From contig CANRCO010000033.1 of assembly GCA_947629125.1 (NCBI GenBank), positions 1 to 11,385 of the forward strand: a stretch of DNA of 11,385 nt, written 5' to 3'. This document shows, piece by piece, positions 6,272-11,385 of this stretch. The stretch's first letter is position 1. Each line of letters opens with the position of its first letter. The notes beneath the pieces were generated by a model. That model was not told where the DNA came from and did no database searches. It saw nothing but the letters and a program-made list of their open reading frames with translations. A program made the translations under genes and the position numbers. This DNA is from an uncultured Bacilli bacterium (GTDB lineage: Bacteria; Bacillota_I; Bacilli_A; RF39; UBA660).

Positions 6272-8040
6272 ACTGTTAGCCTATACGGATTTTCTTTAGT
6301 TCCTGTTCCACTCACTATTTTAACAGATGATTTTAGATAAAGGACTGGACGTACTAAATAACTGCTATCAACTACGTCATCAGGATAGACACTGCCGTAA
6401 TTCCACACATTAGCAGCATCGTAATCGCTAGATGCATACGGTGTTATTGTCCATTGATAATCTTCATTATCAAATAACCAGTCATTATTATAACAATCTT
6501 CATAGCTATCCCAATTATATAATGCATAATTTAAACATGTAGTCCTATTCGTTTCTGTTCCTCCACTTGTTGCATATCCATAATCACTCGGATACATTAA
6601 GCCTACTTTTGCTATTATGCTATCAGGATTCCCAGTATATTTACTCGCAGTGTTTCGTTCTATTTCATAATAACTTTTTACATTCATATTATGATAATCA
6701 TAAACTCCATTTGAATTTGTTGGTCCTCCCAAAAACCATTTTGTATCATCAAATAATTTTCTACTTATTTCTCTTATTCCAGTATTACTAAAATCCATGT
6801 ATTGATATCTTTTATTTGTTAAATTTGTTCCTCGCAAAATTCCATAGTTAGGGTCTTTTGTTACAGTTCTATTGAAAAAAGCTTCATTTAATAACTTATT
6901 TAAACTTGCATCTTTCCAATTATTATATTCTTCGTGATTATCATAATCTCCAGTTTCATCATTATATGAATCATCTGTTATTTCTCCATCCCAAAATATT
7001 TTACCCAATTGTTCATCCCTAATTATTTTTATTCTAATGTTACTATTTTTTGTACTGCCACCTTCAACATTATTCATAACTCCAATTATTCGCCATAAGA
7101 TTGGGTCCCCTTTACTTCTAACTTTTGTACATTTAATATTATAGCTATTACTTCCATCTATACCTTCATTACATAATTTTTCTGTTGTATATTCACGATA
7201 ATCACTTGAATTATCACTAGAATATCCACGCCATATATCTGTTTGGTATACGCCATTTCCAATATCTACATAGTTATCTGGGTCTTTTCCGATATATCTT
7301 AAGTTCTTTTCATTAGTATCATCTTCAATTAGTTGAGTTGTACTATCTGCACTTGCAGCTGCTGGTGTTGATTCAGCTAACTTCGTTATCTTTTCTACGG
7401 CATTCTCTGCCTTTGTTGGGGTTGCCCATACACTTATTTTTCCTTTGTATGTTTTGCTCATCTCACTATCTGGTGTTTCACTATCTAACCACATTCTTAA
7501 TGTATAGTCTATTGAATCATTACCTTCACCTTTTGGCCCTAAAGCTCCTGTTTCTAATTCTCGGGTATCATATGCTGTTGCTGTGTTAGTATCATCTTTT
7601 TTTAATAATGTTGATGTTGGTTTATATCCTCCTAATTCTAATACTGCTCCATCATTTAAGGTTGTGTTTATATAATTTATATCTACTTGTTTATCTTCAT
7701 AATTTACATCATCTGTTGAAACATTTCCATCTGCTGTTAATTTTAAACTTTCCATATTTACTGTATAATTAACATATGTATTACACTCATTTTTTATGGT
7801 AAAAGTATAACCATCTAATGCTCTACCATCACCATCACTGATTGGAAAGGCTTTTTCTAAGGTAAATCCAGTTGCATCTGTTTTATTTGTATAAGATATT
7901 CTTAAACAATCTGTATTAATTACATTTTGATCTTTTTGTACTTGCGTTGTTGTCCAATAGGCATATGTTACTCCGATTACTATTAAAAGTATTACACATA
8001 TACTTGCTATTATTACATATTTCTTTTTCTTACTATTCAT
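6268..8040 (-). CDS. Surface protein with SipW/TasA-like N-terminus and C-type-lectin-like C-terminus; candidate DGR target
   Basis: 590 residues. Residues 1-7 are basic, 8-24 form a hydrophobic helix ending in TYAYW, as in SipW-type leaders. Residues 30-208 resemble a TasA/camelysin beta-sandwich, ending in KGKISVWATPT. A Ser/Thr/Ala-rich linker spans about 209-242. The C-terminal part (243-590) opens with NLRYIGKDPDNYVDI, contains ILWRIIGV and IKIIRDE, then a cysteine-bearing segment (C502, C516) and WTITPYASS, and closes with VRPVLYLKSSVKIVSGTGT and ENPYRL. This ending resembles the DUF1566/DUF6273 group of C-type-lectin-like domains, from which many DGR variable proteins come. The likely role is a surface receptor or adhesin with a variable binding tip; the ligand is unknown. 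The ATG at 8040 follows GAGGTG and a consensus promoter. The stop overlaps the helicase stop. Domain naming is by pattern only. Confidence 0.85.
   Translation of the reverse strand: MNSKKKKYVIIASICVILLIVIGVTYAYWTTTQVQKDQNVINTDCLRISYTNKTDATGFTLEKAFPISDGDGRALDGYTFTIKNECNTYVNYTVNMESLKLTADGNVSTDDVNYEDKQVDINYINTTLNDGAVLELGGYKPTSTLLKKDDTNTATAYDTRELETGALGPKGEGNDSIDYTLRMWLDSETPDSEMSKTYKGKISVWATPTKAENAVEKITKLAESTPAAASADSTTQLIEDDTNEKNLRYIGKDPDNYVDIGNGVYQTDIWRGYSSDNSSDYREYTTEKLCNEGIDGSNSYNIKCTKVRSKGDPILWRIIGVMNNVEGGSTKNSNIRIKIIRDEQLGKIFWDGEITDDSYNDETGDYDNHEEYNNWKDASLNKLLNEAFFNRTVTKDPNYGILRGTNLTNKRYQYMDFSNTGIREISRKLFDDTKWFLGGPTNSNGVYDYHNMNVKSYYEIERNTASKYTGNPDSIIAKVGLMYPSDYGYATSGGTETNRTTCLNYALYNWDSYEDCYNNDWLFDNEDYQWTITPYASSDYDAANVWNYGSVYPDDVVDSSYLVRPVLYLKSSVKIVSGTGTKENPYRLTV
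6352..6453 (-). other. Candidate DGR variable region (codons about 530-563 of the surface protein)
   Basis: The stretch from Trp530 to Val563 lies where DGR targets carry their variable region, just before the conserved VRPVLYL end. It is rich in Ser, Asp, Tyr, Ala, Asn, Val and Gly, residues reachable from AAC/AAT codons by adenine mutation. By hand count about 43% of bases are G or C, well above the surroundings. C-ending codons (AGC, TAC, GGC, GTC, GAC) are frequent for this genome. No template repeat was found in the window, so this is a candidate only. Confidence 0.4.
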
Positions 8041-8123
8041 GTTACACCTCGTATTTTATTATCTGTAATTTTATTATAATTTATTCTTGGGGTATTTGCA
8101 AGTATCTTATTTGGACATAAAAA
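8041..8123. repeat. Promoter/leader repeat, copy 2 (matches 486-568)
   Basis: This copy differs from 486-568 at three positions. It holds the promoter, leader and ribosome binding site of the 590-residue surface gene and, like the first copy, begins at the T-tract of the preceding terminator. Confidence 0.9.
8073..8101 (-). promoter_or_regulatory. Sigma-A promoter of the 590-residue surface gene
   Basis: On the minus strand the -35 is TTGCAA (8096-8101) and the -10 is TATAAT (8073-8078) with a 17-bp spacer, identical in sequence to the promoter at 518-546. GAGGTG stands four bases before the ATG. Confidence 0.88.
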
Positions 8124-8140
8124 AAGAAGCTCGAGCTTCT
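8119..8140 (-). terminator. Terminator of the polytopic membrane protein gene
   Basis: AGAAGCTCGAGCTTCT (8125-8140) is a perfect 16-bp palindrome followed on the minus strand by seven T. The upstream gene's TAG stop (8141-8139) lies partly in the stem. An A-tract on the other side could let it act on plus-strand transcripts too, but that side's T-run is interrupted. Confidence 0.9.
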
Positions 8141-8720
8141 AATTTTTTTCTTTCATAATCAATTTATTAACTATTGCTTTTAAACCACCGAATAAAACAA
8201 ATGATATACATAAGGTATCTTTAAAAGTAATAACCCAAATTGTTTTACCAAATTGAATATCCCAAAAGACATTATATAAAACAATTAGTGATACAACAGC
8301 CATTATTGCAGTAATTATACCTATTATATTAGCAAAACTTTCTTTTTTATGTTTGTAATAGAAGAAATAATCTAAAACAATTAGTGCCGTAACAAATAAC
8401 CATAAACCACAACTAAAAACTAATATTTTATCCATTTTAAATGGATTGATAAGTAAGTGTAAAGCAATTAATAAAGATGCTACAGCATAAATAATTGAGC
8501 CTTTATATACTTCAAATTTATGATATTTATAAATTAAATACCCTACTACACCTGATAAAGCGCTTATAACATAAATACCAAAACTAATAAATTTTAAACC
8601 AGTATCAGTAGTTTTAATAAAATAACATAAAATACCTAACAAAGCGATAACTATTGATAAGCCAAAATCTAAATAAATACTATATTTAATTGCATCTTTG
8701 GAATTTTTTAACTTGTCCAT
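8139..8720 (-). CDS. Polytopic membrane protein, possibly HdeD/DUF308-like
   Basis: 193 residues with about six hydrophobic segments near 13-36, 42-64, 74-92, 98-121, 130-151 and 161-183. Loops are short and Lys-rich, and no enzymatic motif is seen. The layout of paired short helices, with an INPF turn after helix 3 (91-94) and a glycine in helix 4, recalls the HdeD/DUF308 family, whose role is poorly defined (acid stress in enterobacteria). That match is by pattern and weak. The ATG at 8720 has AGAGG six bases upstream and a consensus promoter. The gene is monocistronic, with its terminator overlapping the stop. It is divergent from the femAB gene, so the two promoters share 8721-8846. Confidence 0.8.
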   Translation of the reverse strand: MDKLKNSKDAIKYSIYLDFGLSIVIALLGILCYFIKTTDTGLKFISFGIYVISALSGVVGYLIYKYHKFEVYKGSIIYAVASLLIALHLLINPFKMDKILVFSCGLWLFVTALIVLDYFFYYKHKKESFANIIGIITAIMAVVSLIVLYNVFWDIQFGKTIWVITFKDTLCISFVLFGGLKAIVNKLIMKEKN

Positions 8721-8745
8721 TTTAAACCTCTTTTCTCTTATAATA

Positions 8746-8773
8746 ATTATACCTTAAAATTTTATTTAGTCAA
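8746..8773 (-). promoter_or_regulatory. Sigma-A promoter of the polytopic membrane protein gene
   Basis: On the minus strand the -35 is TTGACT (8768-8773) and the -10 is TATAAT (8746-8751), with a 16-bp spacer. It is divergent from the femAB promoter about 40 bp away. Confidence 0.82.
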
Positions 8774-8800
8774 TACAATAACTAAAAGACTCTAGTAAAA

Positions 8801-8838
8801 CATAAAATTTTATGATATAATTTAATACTAAAAGGAGG
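8801..8838 (+). promoter_or_regulatory. femAB promoter: palindrome, extended -10 and strong ribosome site
   Basis: TGATATAAT (8813-8821) is an extended -10 element with no clear -35. CATAAAATTTTATG (8801-8814) is a perfect 14-bp palindrome that abuts it and may be an operator, although AT-rich palindromes also occur by chance. AAAGGAGG (8831-8838) is the strongest ribosome site in the window, eight bases before the femAB ATG. Confidence 0.6.
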
Positions 8839-8846
8839 CGGTCAAA

Positions 8847-10112
8847 ATGAAAATAGTTGAATTAACAATTCCTCAATTTGATGCTTATGCTATTAAGCAT
8901 CCTTTAGGCAACTACTATCAAAGTTCAAACTATGCTTTATTAATGGCTGAAAATGGTTTTGAATATGATTTAATCGGCTATGTTGATGATGCTAATAACA
9001 TTAAAGCCGCTACCTTAATTCTTTATAAAAAGATATCTTTATTTGCTAAATATGGTTATGCCCCTAAAGGATTTTTAATTGATTATTATGATTTAAATTT
9101 ATTTCGTCAATTTACAGATGATTTAAAAAAATATTATAAAAGTAAAGGTATAGCATTTATTAAAATTAATCCAGAAATTGCCATTGGTGAAATTGATAAA
9201 AAAACTTTTAAAACAGTATATAATCCTAATGTTCGTATTCGTGACTTTTTAATGCAAATGAATTATTTGAAATTAAAAGATAATATTTATTTCGAATCAA
9301 TGTTTCCTCGTTTTAATGCCATAATTCCTTTAAGAGAATTTAGTATTAACTCTATTTCTAAAAACACTCGAAATAAAGTAAAAAAAGCTATTCGTAAAGG
9401 CTTAAAATTTGAAAAAAGTGACCGTCGTGGTATAGATATTTTGTTTAATTTTATAAAAGATAAAAAGAACCGTGATGAATTTTATTACAAAGACTACTAC
9501 AATATTTTTAATAAATATGATAATATAGATTTGTTTCTTGTGAGTTTAGACTATAATGATTTTATGATAAACTCTCGGAAAATTTATGAACAAGAAGCAG
9601 AAAGAAATAACAATTTAAATATAATGCTTAGAACTTCTAGTTCTAGTCACTTAGTTAATCGTAAAATGAATTCTGATAAAGCCTTAATAGCTTATAAAAA
9701 TGATATTGCTTTAGCTAACGTTGGCATAAATCGCCCTGGCAAGACTTATGTAGCTGGAGCTTTAGTAATGAAATATCATAATCGCATTAATATAGTTATT
9801 AGTGGCTTTGACCGCAGATATGGTAATTTTAATCCTAATCATTTTTTACACTATAAAATACTAGAATATTACAAAGACAAATATTCATTTGCTGATTTAA
9901 ATGGTTTAACTGGTGACTTTACCAAAAATAACCCATATCATGGTCTTAATCAATTTAAAATAGGTTTTAATCCTAAAATTTATGAATTTATTGGGGAATA
10001 TGACTTACTAATTAATCAAAAAGTTTATATGTCTTTATATAAAAGTGGTGCTTTAGCTAAAGAATTTAATAAGGTGATTAATAATAATGAAAAGAAAGAA
10101 AATAAAAATTAA
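8847..10112 (+). CDS. FemAB-family aminoacyltransferase (peptidoglycan interpeptide bridge)
   Basis: FemABX proteins use aminoacyl-tRNA to add amino acids to the lysine side chain of the lipid II stem peptide on the inner membrane face, building the cross-bridge. The 421 residues match the family length. Visible features are an HPLGNYYQSSNYALL start (18-32), KYGYAPKGFLIDY (68-80), the KINPE strand end (106-110), SKNTRNKVKKAIRKGL (171-186) at the start of the second GNAT-like lobe, a charged helical arm near 240-280, and FKIGFNPKIYEFIGEYDLL (370-388) closing the fold. The amino acid added cannot be told from sequence. No signal peptide, as expected. The glucosaminidase gene overlaps its 3' end by 26 bases, so the two are translated from one message. 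Confidence in the family is high. Confidence 0.92.
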   Translation: MKIVELTIPQFDAYAIKHPLGNYYQSSNYALLMAENGFEYDLIGYVDDANNIKAATLILYKKISLFAKYGYAPKGFLIDYYDLNLFRQFTDDLKKYYKSKGIAFIKINPEIAIGEIDKKTFKTVYNPNVRIRDFLMQMNYLKLKDNIYFESMFPRFNAIIPLREFSINSISKNTRNKVKKAIRKGLKFEKSDRRGIDILFNFIKDKKNRDEFYYKDYYNIFNKYDNIDLFLVSLDYNDFMINSRKIYEQEAERNNNLNIMLRTSSSSHLVNRKMNSDKALIAYKNDIALANVGINRPGKTYVAGALVMKYHNRINIVISGFDRRYGNFNPNHFLHYKILEYYKDKYSFADLNGLTGDFTKNNPYHGLNQFKIGFNPKIYEFIGEYDLLINQKVYMSLYKSGALAKEFNKVINNNEKKENKN

Positions 10113-10716
10113 GATTCATAAATATTTTATTCACGTTAGCATGTTCTTTATCCTAACAACAATATTTTTATGTATTAACTCTAGTTCAAGTATGCAAATA
10201 AATCAATCAATTATTGCTAATACTAAAATAAGTAATACAACATTCTCATATCGAATGAACGACTCATTAATAATTAATGATTTAAATGCTAATCGAATTG
10301 TTTATGATAATATGACAATTATAGAATTAACTAATAAATTAAATCGTGTATTAAAAGGTAAATTAGCTAACTATGGTTATGTATATGCTAGTAAATCTTT
10401 AGAATATGGAGTTGACCCTTATGTTGCAGTTAGTATTTCTTTATTAGAAACTGGTTGTAATAATGGTTCATGTAGTAGTTTAGTTAATAATTGTAATAAT
10501 GTCGGAGGCATGAAAGGTTCACCAGGTTGTGGCGGCGGTTCATTTAAAAGATTTAGTAATTTAGATGAAGGTATAAATCAATTCTTAAAAAACTTAGGAG
10601 AAAATTACTACGCTGTAGGTTTAGATACTCCAGAAAAAATGAACCCAAAATATGCTGAAAGCACAGAATGGGCTCGTAAAGTAAATAATTATATTAATTA
10701 CATTAGAAAGATTTAA
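10087..10716 (+). CDS. Secreted glucosaminidase-like peptidoglycan hydrolase
   Basis: A basic N-terminus and hydrophobic helix (about 13-30) form a signal peptide or anchor. Residues 95-209 resemble the GH73 mannosyl-glycoprotein endo-beta-N-acetylglucosaminidase domain: YASKSLEYGVDPYVAVSISLLE with the candidate acid Glu121, then NNVGGMKG (137-144), FKRFSNLDEGINQFLKNL (153-170), a YYAVGLDTPEKM turn and a final W195. It probably cleaves glycan strands of peptidoglycan in growth or separation. Cys124, Cys129, Cys136 and Cys148 cluster around the active site and may form two disulfides outside the cell. The start at 10087 is inside the 3' end of femAB (26-base overlap) with AAGGTGAT eight bases upstream, so translation is coupled. 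The stop lies in the loop of the operon terminator. Confidence 0.87.
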   Translation: MKRKKIKIKIHKYFIHVSMFFILTTIFLCINSSSSMQINQSIIANTKISNTTFSYRMNDSLIINDLNANRIVYDNMTIIELTNKLNRVLKGKLANYGYVYASKSLEYGVDPYVAVSISLLETGCNNGSCSSLVNNCNNVGGMKGSPGCGGGSFKRFSNLDEGINQFLKNLGENYYAVGLDTPEKMNPKYAESTEWARKVNNYINYIRKI

Positions 10717-10996
10717 GATAATCTTTCTTTTTTTTAGTTAAAAACTGTTTTAAAAAGACAATCTTTCGATATTTTAAATATTGATTATTAACAAATTCTT
10801 CTTTTTTAATAATTAATAAATTATCTAAAATTAAATAAGAAATTTTGTTTCGTTTTAATTCAAGTAAATTATTATTTAAAAATGCCCAAATTAATTTATC
10901 TTCTTTACAAGTTATGAGTTTATCTTTATAAGTAATTAATATTAAGACATTCGGATATATTTTTTTCAAGAATTTATATCTATTTTCTAAACTCAT
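10703..10996 (-). CDS. Small protein resembling MutS domain I; candidate RT accessory gene
   Basis: The ATG at 10996 is preferred because AAAGG lies ten bases upstream (11007-11011); the longer frame would need a TTG at 11014. The product is 97 residues. RYKFLKKIYPNVLILI near the N-terminus resembles the YLxLKxxxPxxLLFF opening of the MutS mismatch-recognition domain, but the FYE motif expected next is replaced by YKDKLITCKED. A later KISYLILDNLLIIKKEEF also fits a domain-I-like strand and helix pattern. The gene overlaps the reverse transcriptase stop by 17 bases, so it was translated after it. MutS-like proteins are reported as accessory genes of some DGRs, which fits the RT context. The match is weak and could be wrong. 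Its 3' end overlaps the glucosaminidase gene by 14 bases. Confidence 0.45.
   Translation of the reverse strand: MSLENRYKFLKKIYPNVLILITYKDKLITCKEDKLIWAFLNNNLLELKRNKISYLILDNLLIIKKEEFVNNQYLKYRKIVFLKQFLTKKKKDYLKSF
10705..10735 (+). terminator. Terminator of the femAB-glucosaminidase operon
   Basis: AGAAAGATT and AATCTTTCT form a perfect 9-bp stem with a 6-nt loop, followed by eight T. The glucosaminidase TAA (10714-10716) lies in the loop. The opposite strand has no T-run after the stem, so it acts on plus-strand transcripts only. Confidence 0.9.
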
Positions 10997-11385
10997 CAAA
11001 CCAGTACCTTTCAATTAAATTATTAACATACATTTTATTGCCACAATTATAATTATTTTGATATGAAGCAATACTACAAAAAGCCTTTTCAAAACTTAAT
11101 TTATTATTTTTATATTGCCAACTAACACTTTTAATTCTCTTTTTTATTTTATTTTTAGCACACTTAGTTAATGTTCTAACTGTTTTATTATTAATAATGC
11201 GATATCGGTATCCTAAAAAGGTAAATCCTTCACTACTATCTACTATTTTGGTCTTTTTAATGTTTAACTTTAACTTATAGGTATTTTCTAATTCATTTTG
11301 AATAAAGACTAAAGCTTTTTTTAATTTTTCTTTATCATGATGAATTAATATAAAATATCGAGTAGATATAAATATCACTATTTAT
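10980..11385 (-). pseudogene. Reverse transcriptase, C-terminal part, with catalytic box lost
   Basis: The readable frame (GTG at 11378 to TAG at 10980) gives about 132 residues. It matches the second half of the palm and the thumb of group II/DGR/retron-type reverse transcriptases: FILIHHDKEKLKKAL, LNIKKTKIVDSSEGFTFLGYRYRI (here split as LNIKKTKI and GFTFLGYRY), then a basic thumb and SIASYQNNYNCGNK. In intact relatives FILIHHDKE is preceded by RYxDD, the catalytic box. Here RY is followed directly by FILIHH, so the three residues carrying both Asp are absent. In this frame a TAA stands at 11384-11382. The neighbouring frame instead reads SDIYIYS up to the same point, as expected for the normal upstream sequence. 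A loss of about 10 nt would explain both defects. The 5' part lies beyond the window. Probably inactive. Confidence 0.7.

Noticed and set aside
6567..6791. Plus-strand ORF of 74 codons
   Set aside because: It is antisense to the 590-residue gene and has a Leu/Tyr/His-rich composition typical of a shadow frame.
7338..7589. Plus-strand ORF of 83 codons
   Set aside because: It is antisense to the TasA-like and linker region of the surface gene, with no ribosome site or recognisable motif.
10997..11014. Longer TTG start for the MutS-like ORF
   Set aside because: The ATG at 10996 has AAAGG at a suitable distance, and the first six residues of the longer form come from the end of the RT gene.
10703..11385. 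DGR template repeat near the reverse transcriptase
   Set aside because: Reading 10703-11385 I found no sequence resembling 6352-6453 or its surroundings. If a template exists it lies outside the window.
1..11385. Mycoplasma-type code (UGA as Trp)
   Set aside because: Trp residues in all conserved motifs are TGG and the genes read full length under the standard code.
1..11385. CRISPR array, tRNA or rRNA genes, insertion sequence ends
   Set aside because: No regularly spaced repeats, cloverleaf sequences, rRNA-like blocks or transposase with terminal inverted repeats were seen on either strand.

Overview
The window is very AT-rich (roughly 25-30% GC by eye) and uses the standard bacterial code: Trp is TGG, stops are TAA or TAG, and genes read through at full length. 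Starts have Bacillota-type AGGAGG sites and promoters have clear TTGACA/TATAAT elements. A FemAB-type transferase, a glucosaminidase and a class A beta-lactamase-fold hydrolase show a peptidoglycan wall. This fits a low-GC, wall-bearing Bacillota lineage near the Erysipelotrichales/RF39-type gut Bacilli; the exact taxon cannot be read from the window.

Layout. 1-485 (-) is the N-terminal part of a surface protein with a SipW/TasA-like leader, and it has its own strong promoter. 596-3821 (-) is a three-gene operon: a secreted serine hydrolase, a membrane-anchored phosphodiester glycosidase and a Ca2+/Na+ antiporter. 3903-4394 (-) is a dihydrofolate-reductase-like protein that has lost its catalytic and cofactor residues. 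4487-4657 (-) is a 56-residue ORF ending in a terminator. 4790-6271 (+) is a short superfamily 1 helicase. 6268-8040 (-) is a full-length paralogue of the first gene, with a TasA-like N-terminal region and a C-terminal C-type-lectin-like region. 8139-8720 (-) is a polytopic membrane protein. 8847-10716 (+) is a femAB-glucosaminidase wall operon. 10703-11385 (-) is the 3' end of a reverse transcriptase gene followed by a small ORF resembling MutS domain I.

The most interesting idea is that the two SipW/TasA-like paralogues and the reverse transcriptase plus MutS-like ORF are parts of a diversity-generating retroelement (DGR) neighbourhood. The C-terminal 35 or so residues before the conserved VRPVLYL end of the 590-residue protein look like a DGR variable region. 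The two paralogues share an 83-bp promoter/leader at 80 of 83 positions. No template repeat is visible in the window, and the reverse transcriptase appears to have lost its YxDD catalytic box together with a frameshift, so the local machinery is probably dead or helped in trans.

The genome is compact. Several terminators contain the stop codon of the gene they end, and one lies inside the coding sequence of a convergent gene.
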